Shown in pieces: positions 10,401-17,726 of a stretch of DNA of 64,000 bases; position 1 is the first letter of the stretch; each line of letters opens with the position of its first letter. A program made the translations under genes and the position numbers. The DNA is from Pseudomonas oryzihabitans (GTDB lineage: Bacteria > Pseudomonadota > Gammaproteobacteria > Pseudomonadales > Pseudomonadaceae), in NCBI RefSeq assembly GCF_001518815.1, contig NZ_CP013987.1, positions 3,494,501 to 3,558,500 on the forward strand, in the 5' to 3' direction. Under the pieces are notes generated by a model, which was not told the DNA's origin, did not search any database, and saw nothing but the letters and a program-made list of their open reading frames with translations.

Positions 10401-12606
10401 CCGCTTCTGGATCTTCGCCAGCCGCGCCCAGCGGCAGGTCACCCAGGACCTCGCCCGCCAGGGCGAAACCCAGGGTCAACCCGATGTAGCTGCCGACCTG
10501 CCGCGCCTGCGCCGCCAGCGTACCCTGCTCACTGAGCTGGACGACCTGGCGCCTACCCTTGGCAGCATCAGCGGCTGGCAGGGCGTCACCAGCGACCTCG
10601 ACGCCCTGCTCGCCCGTCGCGCCCTGGCCGAGCGGCTCGGCACCGCGCTGCCAACCCTGGCGGAAACGCCCGAGCAGTTGCTGGCCCTGCGCCAGGCGGC
10701 AGCGCGCCGGTTGCAGCATCCCGAGGATCAGCCGGAGGACACCACCCTGGCCCCAGCCAGCAGTGCCTTCGCCGAGGCCCTGGATGCGGCCGAAGCCGCT
10801 CGCCAGGCATTCGCCGCGCAGGCGGGACTGGCCGGTGATACCGCCGCCGCCGAGCTGGTGCGCACCGCCGCCGCGCTGCTGCGTCAGCCGGGTCGGCTCA
10901 AGGCCTGGTGCGATTGGCAACGCGTTCGCGAGGAAGCCGAGGCGCTGGGCCTGACGGCGCTGATCGCCCGTGCCACGACCGCCGCGGCCGACGACCTCCC
11001 GGCCCTGTTCGAGACCGCTTATGCCCGCTGGTTCGCCGCCACCGCCCTGGACGCCGAGCCGCTGCTGCGCGATTTCGTCCCGGCCGAACACGAGAGCGAC
11101 ATCCTGGCCTATCGCCGGTTGGACGACCGGCTGCAGAATCTGGCCGTGCGCCATATCCGCGCCCTGCTCTGCCATGGGCTGCCGCCGAAGAACGACGCGG
11201 CGCGCCAGGGCGGCGGCTTCGCCGTGCTCAAGCACGAACTGCAGAAGCAGCGCCGGCACAAGCCGCTGCGCCAGCTGGCCCTGGAAATGGGCGACGCCCT
11301 GGCGCGGCTGGCGCCCTGCATGCTCATGAGCCCGCTGTCCATCGCCCAGTACCTGCCTCCGGATGGCGGCCTGTTCGACCTGGTGATCTTCGACGAAGCC
11401 TCGCAGATCGCTCCCTGGGACGCCGTGGGCGCCATCGCCCGGGGCGTGCAGGTGGTGATCGCCGGCGACCCCCGGCAGATGCCACCAACGCGCTTCTTCG
11501 ACCGCGCCGCCGGCGAGGACGACACCGCCGAGGACCTGGAAAGCATCCTCGACGAATGCCTGGGCGCCGGCATCTATAGCCACAGTCTCAACTGGCACTA
11601 CCGCAGTCGCCACGAGAGCCTGATCGCCTTTTCCAACCATCACTACTACGACGGCAAGCTCATCACCTTTCCCGCGCCGGAGATCCGTCCGAGCGCGGTG
11701 GAATGGCGACGGGTCGACGGCGTCTACGCCAAGGGCAAGGGCCGCCACAATGCCATCGAGGCCCAGGCCATGGTCGCCGAAGCGGTCAAGCGCCTGCTCG
11801 ATCCGGCCTTCGCCGGCCTCAGCCTGGGCATCATCACCCTCAACAGCGAACAGCAGCGGCTGGTCACCGACCTGCTCGACCGCGCGCGCCAGCAGCACCC
11901 GGAGATCGAGGCGCACTTCGCCGAAGACCTGGCCGAGCCGGTGGTGGTCAAGAACCTGGAAACGGTCCAGGGCGACGAGCGCGATCTGATCATGCTCGGC
12001 ATCGGTTTCGGTCCCACCGAGCCGGGCGCCAATACGATGTCGATGAACTTCGGTCCGCTGAACAAGGACGGCGGCTGGCGTCGCCTCAACGTGGCCGTGA
12101 CCCGGGCGCGACGGGAGATGCTGGTGTTCTCCTCCTTCGATCCGGGGCTGATCGACCTCAACCGCACCAACGCCCGCGCGGTACGGGATCTCAAGCTGTT
12201 CCTGGAATTCGCGCAGCGGGGGCCCCAGGCCCTGGCGGCTGCGGTCAAGGGTTCCCTGGGCGGGCACGACTCGCCCTTCGAAGAAGCCGTGGCCCAGGCG
12301 CTGGAAGCCAAGGGCTGGCAGGTGGTGCCACAGATCGGCGTCTCGCGCTTCCGTATCGACCTGGGCATCGTCCATCCCGACCGGCCGGGCGACTATCTCG
12401 TCGGCATCGAATGCGACGGCGCCACCTATCACAGTGCCGCCACCGCCCGCGACCGCGACAAGACCCGCAGCGCCATCCTCGAAGGCCTGGGCTGGACGCT
12501 GTTGCGCGTCTGGTCCACCGAATGGTGGATCGACCGCGCCGGTGCCACCGAGCGCCTGCATGGCGAGATCGAGCGGCTGCTGGAGGAGTCGCGGGCGAAG
12601 GCTTGA
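7474..12606 (+). CDS. Giant helicase-nuclease protein (DUF4011/SF1 helicase with Vsr-like endonuclease)
   Basis: 1710 residues. About residues 1-280 form a beta-rich part followed by a possible papain/transglutaminase-like domain: C217 in DGGLATCLDLALL, H243 in THGHAFAGVWL and E279 in LLVFETT. Residues ~360-640 resemble DUF4011 (WQRKLLDLTTRNRLLHV). The helicase core has Walker A GPPGTGKSQ at 681-688, a long helical insertion, DEASQIAPWDA at 1307 and later RecA-2 motifs (TVQGDERDLIMLGIGFGP, LNVAVTRARREMLV). The last ~110 residues match a Vsr/MTES_1575-like nuclease with D1629 and E1646-C-D1648. It acts on DNA or RNA in the cytoplasm; a defence role is inferred. It stands alone, with repeats starting 7 bases after its stop. 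Confidence 0.85.
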   Translation: MSVDVELVLAGKIGFAAHQNAVPVLRELRLTHSGPEPLADLSLTVTAEPAFVVPRTWHLERLDPQGTLYLDDRDLEFDAALLGSLQESLVAQLTFTVRQGDEILQTRRYPVELLARNQWGGVDSMPELAAAFVMPNDPAVDRLLGAAAEVLRRAGKSTALDGYEGESRRRVWELSSALWSALCGLQLTYAVPPASFERQGQKIRTPGAILDGGLATCLDLALLACAALEQAGLNPLLVITHGHAFAGVWLQPQEFAQLLTDDAEPVRKRVALKDLLVFETTQATASPPPSFSQAVQLAERQLDDDSFVLALDIRRARLQRIRPLAVPGQLATPLDGLLLPGEALEEAPPLPAFDVDVEAAPTTPVGRLALWQRKLLDLTTRNRLLHVPENARSVPLLCPEPAALEDRLAEGRALRLVPLPDLAVSGRDAVLHEAREHENLQDEYARGALARGEVVAPLDATKLDAALVELYRRARSDLDEGGANTLYLALGFLRWKKAADDPKHYRAPLILLPVRLERQSAASGITLHLFEDEPRFNLTLLELLRHDFDLDIPGLDGPLPGDGNGIDVDGIWTKVRRAVRDLPGFEVSSELLLGQFSFAKYLMWKDLTERSDQLMESPLVRHLLERTSESGAYLSGGSFPRERELDRQVTPAELFTPLPADSSQLAAVLASASGQDFVLDGPPGTGKSQTIANMIAHNLALGRRVLFVAEKRAALDVVYRRLEAQGLGEFCLELHSSKASKAEVLKQLERAWDTRDGLDEEEWLVEAAEVERLRDRLNAVVERLHRRWPNGLTLQQSIGRVLRDAAPDTPRLAWSQADAHDAEALAELRTAVRRLTLHAETGRSLAADFALLPAHPWSNAWQDALVTAAERLRDTQHDLQQARQRLRDVLGLPLADQVAPRRLLDFAELLQSAAGQDLAFAFGPGAAERQRHLGRALELLADYQALERELSVPYAAEACRRVALTQLETAWDAAGRRFWIFASRAQRQVTQDLARQGETQGQPDVAADLPRLRRQRTLLTELDDLAPTLGSISGWQGVTSDLDALLARRALAERLGTALPTLAETPEQLLALRQAAARRLQHPEDQPEDTTLAPASSAFAEALDAAEAARQAFAAQAGLAGDTAAAELVRTAAALLRQPGRLKAWCDWQRVREEAEALGLTALIARATTAAADDLPALFETAYARWFAATALDAEPLLRDFVPAEHESDILAYRRLDDRLQNLAVRHIRALLCHGLPPKNDAARQGGGFAVLKHELQKQRRHKPLRQLALEMGDALARLAPCMLMSPLSIAQYLPPDGGLFDLVIFDEASQIAPWDAVGAIARGVQVVIAGDPRQMPPTRFFDRAAGEDDTAEDLESILDECLGAGIYSHSLNWHYRSRHESLIAFSNHHYYDGKLITFPAPEIRPSAVEWRRVDGVYAKGKGRHNAIEAQAMVAEAVKRLLDPAFAGLSLGIITLNSEQQRLVTDLLDRARQQHPEIEAHFAEDLAEPVVVKNLETVQGDERDLIMLGIGFGPTEPGANTMSMNFGPLNKDGGWRRLNVAVTRARREMLVFSSFDPGLIDLNRTNARAVRDLKLFLEFAQRGPQALAAAVKGSLGGHDSPFEEAVAQALEAKGWQVVPQIGVSRFRIDLGIVHPDRPGDYLVGIECDGATYHSAATARDRDKTRSAILEGLGWTLLRVWSTEWWIDRAGATERLHGEIERLLEESRAKA

Positions 12607-12782
12607 GGGGCTGTTGGGCTTCGCTGCGCTCAGCGCCAACCTACGGCGGTTTACCTCATGCCGTAGGTTGGGCTGAGGCAGCTCCATCGCCGAAGCCCAA
12701 CAATCCGGGCATGACCTTGGCACCGTTGGGCTTCGCTGCGCTCAGCGCCAACCTACGAGACACCTGCTCACACCGAGTCACC

Positions 12783-12803
12783 CCCTCTCCCTCTGGGAGA
12801 GGG
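12783..12803. repeat. GC-rich hairpin repeat (CCCTCTCCC type)
   Basis: CCCTCTCCC and GGGAGAGGG form a perfect 9-bp stem with loop TCT. The same family recurs at 12952-12974 and 42886-42906. It could act as a transcription stop, but no T-run follows. Confidence 0.65.
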
Positions 12804-12951
12804 CCAGGGTGAGGGCTGCCGATGGCCAAAGGTGGCAATTGGTTGAGGTTGTGGGAGTGTTGAGCTTAGCTGGGTTGAGATGGCTCCATGGCCGAAGTCC
12901 AATGTTCCGCGCTATACCCTGGCGCCGTTGATGGGGGCGACCCTCACCCCA

Positions 12952-12974
12952 CCCCTCTCCCCGAGGGAGAGGGG
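12952..12974. repeat. GC-rich hairpin repeat (CCCTCTCCC type)
   Basis: CCCCTCTCCC and GGGAGAGGGG form a perfect 10-bp stem with a 3-nt loop, preceded by CCCTCACCCCA as in the copy at 42.88 kb. Confidence 0.65.
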
Positions 12975-13023
12975 GCGGATGGCGGCTTGTCCCCTGGTAT
13001 CGCGCTGCCAGGGCGTCCGTAGC

Positions 13024-13049
13024 GTGGAAAACCGCACCGCGTTTTCCAC
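13024..13049. repeat. GTGGAAAAC palindromic repeat
   Basis: GTGGAAAAC and GTTTTCCAC flank a short GC-rich centre. Related copies lie at 42986-43013, 47034-47056, 48186-48211 and 49338-49363, all between genes. Confidence 0.7.
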
Positions 13050-13349
13050 TGTTCCCCCCTGCACCTGGACGCGAACAAGGCGCCGCCGTTATCCACCCCA
13101 GGCGGCATCCCTGCTGCGTAGGTTGGCCTGAGGCAGCTCCATCGCCGAAGTCCAACAAACCGAGCTCGACCTCGGCACCGTTGGGCTTCGCTGCGCTCAG
13201 CGCCAACCTACGGCGGTTTGCCTGGTGCCGTAGGTTGGGCTGAGGCAGCTCCATCGCCGAAGCCCAACAAGCCGAGCGTGACCTCGGCACCGTTGGGCTT
13301 CGCTGCGCTCAACGCCAACCTACGGCGGTTTGCCCACCACTCAGCGGTA

Positions 13350-14705
13350 TCAGAGAATATTCAGCGGATACTCGGTGATCAGCCGCGTCTCGGCCACGGT
13401 GCCGCCGGTGCTCTGACTGCCGGAATGCCAGGCCTGGCGCAGGCGGAAGCTCAGGTCCTTGGCCGGGCCGTCCTGCAGGACGTACTTGGCCTCCAGATCC
13501 GTCTCGTGCTCCTTGTCGCCATCGCCATAGAGCCCGGCATAGGCCGAGTCCGCCGCCATCCGGGTGCCGTCGATGCCACTGCCGCGGGTATGCCGCACCA
13601 TCAGGTTCAGCCCCGGTACGCCGTAGCTCTCCATGTCCAGGTCGTAGCGTACCTGCCAGCTGCGCTCGCCCGGACCATTGAAGTCGGAGAACTGCATCGA
13701 GTTGCCGAGCAGGATGGAATCACCGAAGGAACCCGGCAGCGGCGCCCCGAAGACTGCGTAGTCGAAGGGTTGGTCACCGTGGATGCGCTGGTGGATCAGG
13801 GTGAAGGTATGGGCGCCGGTCTGGAAGGCGGCAGCCAGCGAGCCGGCGGTGTTGGCGATGCTGCCGGCCTTGGCGCTGCCAGCGTCCAGGGTGCGATAGA
13901 GGTTGGCGTCGAGGGTCAGACTCCGCCCGGCGGCCAGCGGCAGTACATAGTTGAGGTTGCCGTAGTACTGGTCCCAGACGTCCTCGAAGTGCCCGGCGTA
14001 GAGCGAGGCGCTGAAATGATCGCTGAACTTGTAGACGCCCCCGGCATAGCTGGCCGAGGCTGCCTCGACCCCCGCGTAACCGGCGAAGATGCCGCCGTCC
14101 GAGCCGGTGGTGCGCGGCGCCGTGGCGGCGGTGAAGTGGCCGCCTTCCAGCACCAGGTGATCGACCTCCTGGCTCACCAGGCTCCAACCGCGTGCGGTCT
14201 GGGGAAACAGCCAGTTGCCACCCGCCGCCAGTACCGGCGCCGTGGGTTGCTGGTCGCCGTACTTGAGCACGGTGTTGGAAACGCGCAGCTTGACCGCCGC
14301 GCCGCCCTTGCTGAATTCGCTGCGCTGGCTGCCGTCGCCGTCCACCGGCATGTTCGGGGTGTTGGCATGGCCGTCGCCGCCATCCAGCTTGAGGCCCAGG
14401 TAGCCATAGGCGTCCACCCCGACCCCCACGGTGCCCTGGGTGAAGCCCGAGGTGTAGTTGAGCAGGAACGCCTGGGTCCAGCTGCGCGGGTCGCGGCTGT
14501 TGCGGGCCTCGGCGCCATGGCCGTCACCCTCGTTCTGGCGCAGGTAGTAGTAGTTGCGCAAGAGCAGGGTCAGGTCACCGTCTTCGACGAAGCCCTTGGC
14601 ATCGGACTGCTGACTGGCCAGGGCGGCACCGGTGAGGAGCAGACCGGGCACGCCGAGCAGCCAGACGCTCTGACGGGCAAAGGGGGAAAACAGCGATAGC
14701 GTCAT
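13350..14705 (-). CDS. OprD-family outer-membrane porin
   Basis: 451 residues from ATG 14705; an in-frame GTG at 14720 would add five residues, and neither has a convincing ribosome site. A signal peptide (SVWLLGVPGLLLTGAALASQ) is followed by the mature start with FVEDGDLTLLLRNYYYLR, typical of OprD porins. The family markers DPRSWTQAFLLNYTSGFTQGTVGVGVDA and LGLKLDGG are present, and the C-terminus is beta-strand-like. OprD porins form 18-stranded barrels for uptake of small carboxylates, amino acids or peptides; the substrate here is unknown. The gene is single, with intergenic repeats just beyond its 3' end. Confidence 0.93.
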   Translation of the reverse strand: MTLSLFSPFARQSVWLLGVPGLLLTGAALASQQSDAKGFVEDGDLTLLLRNYYYLRQNEGDGHGAEARNSRDPRSWTQAFLLNYTSGFTQGTVGVGVDAYGYLGLKLDGGDGHANTPNMPVDGDGSQRSEFSKGGAAVKLRVSNTVLKYGDQQPTAPVLAAGGNWLFPQTARGWSLVSQEVDHLVLEGGHFTAATAPRTTGSDGGIFAGYAGVEAASASYAGGVYKFSDHFSASLYAGHFEDVWDQYYGNLNYVLPLAAGRSLTLDANLYRTLDAGSAKAGSIANTAGSLAAAFQTGAHTFTLIHQRIHGDQPFDYAVFGAPLPGSFGDSILLGNSMQFSDFNGPGERSWQVRYDLDMESYGVPGLNLMVRHTRGSGIDGTRMAADSAYAGLYGDGDKEHETDLEAKYVLQDGPAKDLSFRLRQAWHSGSQSTGGTVAETRLITEYPLNIL

Positions 14706-14861
14706 GGGCGGTTCACTCACAAGATCTTAAAGGGGAATCGTTAGGTCGCGAACGAGTTTGCCAGCTAGCGCCTGTGCATACCACTTCGCTGACCGCCGTC
14801 ATCGTCCGGTAACCTGACCGTGCTGCGCTGGTGGTTCGCCCCTCGCCGCCCGTGGTTTCCC

Positions 14862-15797
14862 ATGTCCAGCCAGTCCCCTGCCGTCGATCTCGCCTATCGT
14901 CCTCGTCTCGCCGATCTGCGTCCCTTGCTGCCGGAGCCCCTGCCCGGCCTGCGTGCCGAACCCCGCATCACGCCCGCCGTCAGCCTGACGGATCGCATGG
15001 GCTACCAGGCCGATTTTCTCGGCGGCTTCCTGGTCCCCTGGCCGCACCCGGGCGCGGCCCTGGCCAGCGATGTCTATCCCCTGCCCGCCTCCGCTGACCG
15101 TCTGGACTACACCCACTTTTCCGTGACCCTCTCGCGCAGCCGGCGAATGGCGCTCTGGGTCGGCGTCAATATCGATGGCGGTCAGCAGGTGGAGGTCAAG
15201 CGCGGCCGCGATGCCTGGGCCTATGACGGTCGGGTGCCGCTGGAGGCCCAGCTCGGCGAGGCGCTCTATGCCGACAACCTGCTCGACCGGGGTCATCTGG
15301 TGCGCCGCCAGGATCCCAACTGGGGCCCTGCGGCCATCCAGGCCAACCAAGACACCTTCCACTTCACCAACTGCGCCCCGCAGATGGCCGCCTTCAACCA
15401 ACAGACCTGGCTGGAGCTGGAAGACTATCTGCTCGACAACACCCAGCGCTGGCAGGCACGCATCACCATCTTCAGCGGCCCGGTGCTGCGCCCGGACGAC
15501 CGGGTTTATCGCGACGCCCGGATTCCCGAGGCCTTCTGGAAGGTGGTGGCCTATCTCGGTGACGACGGCAAGCCCTCCGCCAGTGCCTACCTCATCGACC
15601 AGCGCCGGGAGCTGGACGCGCTATCCATCGCCTTTGGCCGCCTGCGCACCTACCAGTGCAGCGTCTTGCGCATCGAGCAGCTGACCGGCATCGACTTCGG
15701 TCCCCTGGCCGACCATGACGGCTTTTCCAACGAAGAGCGCGCCACCGGCAGGCCCGTCGAACGGGCCATCCAGGGCCCGGCCGACATCCGGCTCTAG
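14862..15797 (+). CDS. DNA/RNA non-specific endonuclease (NUC1 family)
   Basis: 311 residues from ATG 14862. The NUC1 active-site motif DRGHLVRRQDPNWG is present (histidine as general base), followed by FHFTNCAPQMAAFNQQTWLELEDYLL, including the Mg-binding asparagine region. FSGPVL and FWKVVAYL match later family blocks. These enzymes cut single- and double-stranded DNA and RNA with Mg2+. No signal peptide is visible, unlike secreted Serratia-type nucleases, so it is either cytoplasmic or exported by another route. It is tail-to-tail with the MFS gene, their stop codons sharing CTAG. No immunity-like gene is seen beside it. Confidence 0.88.
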   Translation: MSSQSPAVDLAYRPRLADLRPLLPEPLPGLRAEPRITPAVSLTDRMGYQADFLGGFLVPWPHPGAALASDVYPLPASADRLDYTHFSVTLSRSRRMALWVGVNIDGGQQVEVKRGRDAWAYDGRVPLEAQLGEALYADNLLDRGHLVRRQDPNWGPAAIQANQDTFHFTNCAPQMAAFNQQTWLELEDYLLDNTQRWQARITIFSGPVLRPDDRVYRDARIPEAFWKVVAYLGDDGKPSASAYLIDQRRELDALSIAFGRLRTYQCSVLRIEQLTGIDFGPLADHDGFSNEERATGRPVERAIQGPADIRL

Positions 15798-16975
15798 CCT
15801 GGCTGGACGCAGGCGCGCGACAGGCTGTTGCGCACCCCCAGCAACGCCAGCAGGATCAGCCCCGCCAGGTAGAGCTGAGCGGACCCGCTGAGGCCCAGCC
15901 AGGGCACCAGGGTGCTGACCGCCAGGGCCGGCAGGCAGAAGGCCAGGTAGCTCAAGACATAGAAGGCCGCCAGCAGGCCGGCTCGCTGGGCCGGCTCGGC
16001 CAGGGGCAGCAGACTGCGGGTGGCGCCGAGAAAGCCGCTGCCGAAGCCCGCTCCAGTTACCAGGGTACCCAGGGCGAAGAGCCCCAGCTGACCGCTGGCC
16101 ACCGCCAGCCAGAGCAGCGCCGGACCGGCCACCAGGGTGCCCGCGCCCAGGCGCAGCAGCCGCGCGGCGGGCCAGTGGCGCAGGCCATGCAGGCTGGCGG
16201 CGCCGGTCAGGGTCAGGCCGGCCACCACTACCCCGCCCACCAGGATCGAGGAGGTGCCGGTGGCCGTCTTGATCAGCCCCGGCATCAGCGAGAGATAGAA
16301 ACCGCCCACCGCCCAGACCGCCAACTCCAGCGGCAAGATCCGCCACAGCATGGCACGCGCCTGGGGCGGTATCGCCAGCTGAGGCCGGAGCGCGGCGAGC
16401 AGCCCGGGCCGGCGCGCCAGGGGATCGGGCAGGCGCAACAGCAACAGGCCCTGCACCAGGAAGAGCGCCAGGAACAGCCGATAGACCAGCTGCAGCGGAG
16501 CGGGCGCGAACTCCACCAGCAGGCCGCACCCCAGGGCGCCGCCGGCCATGCCCAGCAGGGGCGCCAGGCTGTTCAGCCAGGGGCCGCGTCCGGCATCCAT
16601 GTCGAGCAATGCCGCGCCCAGGGCGCTGGTGGCGATACTGGTCGCCAGCCCCTGCAGGGCGCGGGCGAGCACCAGATCCGCCAGGCCCTGTACCTGATGG
16701 AACAGCAGCATGGCGCCCATCTCCAGTACCAGCGCCGCTAGGATCACCGGGCGTCGACCCAGGTGATCGGACAGCCGCCCACCCACCAGCAAGGCGGCGA
16801 GCAGGGTGAAGGCATAGACGGCGAATACCCAGGTCAGCCAGAAGGTGGAGAAGCCCCAGGCCTGCTGGTAGCTGGCATAGAGCGGCGTTGGCGCACTGGA
16901 AGCCGCCAGGAAGGTAAAGAGCACCCCGCCCAGCAGGATCAGGCGGGCGGTGGAAGAGCCATTCGCGGAGACCAT
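15794..16975 (-). CDS. Major facilitator superfamily drug/metabolite efflux transporter
   Basis: 393 residues with about 12 hydrophobic segments. The loop 2-3 motif GGRLSDHLGRRPVI is the MFS motif A, and ARALQGLATSIATSALGAALLD resembles motif B/C regions of multidrug efflux members. It is an inner-membrane proton-driven transporter with unknown substrate. It is divergent from a TetR regulator, and an AGGGA ribosome site 5 bases before its ATG lies inside the large dyad operator between them, so repression by that TetR protein is very likely. Confidence 0.9.
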   Translation of the reverse strand: MVSANGSSTARLILLGGVLFTFLAASSAPTPLYASYQQAWGFSTFWLTWVFAVYAFTLLAALLVGGRLSDHLGRRPVILAALVLEMGAMLLFHQVQGLADLVLARALQGLATSIATSALGAALLDMDAGRGPWLNSLAPLLGMAGGALGCGLLVEFAPAPLQLVYRLFLALFLVQGLLLLRLPDPLARRPGLLAALRPQLAIPPQARAMLWRILPLELAVWAVGGFYLSLMPGLIKTATGTSSILVGGVVVAGLTLTGAASLHGLRHWPAARLLRLGAGTLVAGPALLWLAVASGQLGLFALGTLVTGAGFGSGFLGATRSLLPLAEPAQRAGLLAAFYVLSYLAFCLPALAVSTLVPWLGLSGSAQLYLAGLILLALLGVRNSLSRACVQPG

Positions 16976-16980
16976 GCCTA

Positions 16981-17054
16981 TCCCTTAACGCTAATTAATT
17001 GCTTTAAAGCCTGAGCCCTTTGCGTACCAAAAGCAATGCGTTTGCGTTAAGGGA
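16981..17054. promoter_or_regulatory. 74-bp dyad operator between MFS and TetR genes
   Basis: Two nested perfect inverted repeats share one centre. TCCCTTAACGC (16981-16991) pairs with GCGTTAAGGGA (17044-17054), and ATTGCTTT (16998-17005) pairs with AAAGCAAT (17030-17037). The spacing between outer and inner arms is 6 bases on each side, so two mirror-image protein sites face each other. This fits a TetR-type autoregulator controlling both divergent promoters. Confidence 0.7.
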
Positions 17055-17070
17055 CGGGTATCCTGTCGCC

Positions 17071-17628
17071 ATGACCACCAAGCAAGCTCGTCCCGGCGGC
17101 CGCAGTGCCCGCGTCCAGCAAGCCATTCACGAGGCCGTCCTGGCGCTGTTGCGAGAGCAGCCACGAGACGCCCTGACGGTGCCCCTGATCGCCGCCCGCG
17201 CCGGCGTTACCCCTTCCACGCTCTATCGACGCTGGGGCAACCTGCCTAGCCTCTTGGCCGATGTCGACCTGCAGCGCCTGCGCCCCGACCAGCCGCCGGA
17301 GGACACCGGCAGCCTGAGAGGCGACCTCGAACGCTGGCTGGAACACTATGTGGACGACCTCGCCTCGACGCCTGGCCAGGCCATGCTCAGGGATGCCCTG
17401 GCCGCCACCGATCCGGGCTGCGCGGTGCGCTGCACCGAACCGACCCGGGAACGCCTGGAGCTGATACTCGAACGCGCCCGGTTACGCGGCGAGCCGGCGC
17501 CAGGTCTGGACGCCCTGCTCGACGGCCTGGTCGCCCCGCTGATCTATCGCACCCTGTTTGGTGCCGAGCGTCCGGCCATGCCGTTGTGCCTCGACCTGCT
17601 CGCCCGGGTGTTGCGGCCGGACCGGTAG
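17071..17628 (+). CDS. TetR/AcrR-family transcriptional repressor
   Basis: 185 residues from ATG 17071. The N-terminal helix-turn-helix reads VQQAIHEAVLALLREQPRDALTVPLIAARAGVTPSTLYRRWGNLPSLLADV, typical of TetR proteins. The C-terminal ~120 residues are the variable ligand-binding helical domain (TetR_C_11-like by feel). It probably represses itself and the divergent MFS gene by binding the dyad between them, released by a compound the pump exports. The ligand is unknown. A hairpin lies after its stop. Confidence 0.92.
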   Translation: MTTKQARPGGRSARVQQAIHEAVLALLREQPRDALTVPLIAARAGVTPSTLYRRWGNLPSLLADVDLQRLRPDQPPEDTGSLRGDLERWLEHYVDDLASTPGQAMLRDALAATDPGCAVRCTEPTRERLELILERARLRGEPAPGLDALLDGLVAPLIYRTLFGAERPAMPLCLDLLARVLRPDR

Positions 17629-17653
17629 CGAAAACCGCCCACCCGGAAACGAC

Positions 17654-17683
17654 GATGCCCGAACCTTTTCAGGTCCGGGCATC
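17654..17683. terminator. Hairpin between convergent TetR and membrane-protein genes
   Basis: GATGCCCGAACCT and AGGTCCGGGCATC form a 13-bp stem with one mismatch and loop TTTC. It lies between two convergent genes and could stop transcription both ways, though a T-run is lacking. Confidence 0.45.
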
Positions 17684-17726
17684 TCGTCCAACGGCAGGAC
17701 CCGAAGGGGTCCGCTAGCGGTCGCGT

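Larger units (their letters stand above)
12613..13324. repeat. Cluster of seven ~33-40 bp inverted intergenic repeats
   Basis: Seven copies of an element starting GTTGGGCTTCG and ending CCAACCTACG lie in alternating orientation: 12613-12645 (+), 12662-12701 (-), 12725-12757 (+), 13117-13156 (-), 13180-13212 (+), 13229-13268 (-), 13292-13324 (+). Each copy can fold on itself (GTTGG with CCAAC). Two versions exist, a 33-bp form with GCTGCGCTCAGCG in the middle and a 40-bp form with a GAGGCAGCTCCATCG-type middle. Further copies lie near 48.3 and 49.5 kb. No coding gene is seen in 12607-13349. They resemble REP-like elements common in Pseudomonas. Confidence 0.85.

Noticed and set aside
9955-12723. 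A 922-codon open frame opposite the helicase-nuclease gene
   Set aside because: It mirrors a long GC-rich gene, where the opposite strand often lacks stops. Its protein is Gln/Gly/Ala-rich without any domain, while the plus-strand gene has clear motifs.
12613-13324. Possible CRISPR array
   Set aside because: The copies alternate in orientation, vary in length, lack regular spacers and have no cas genes nearby.
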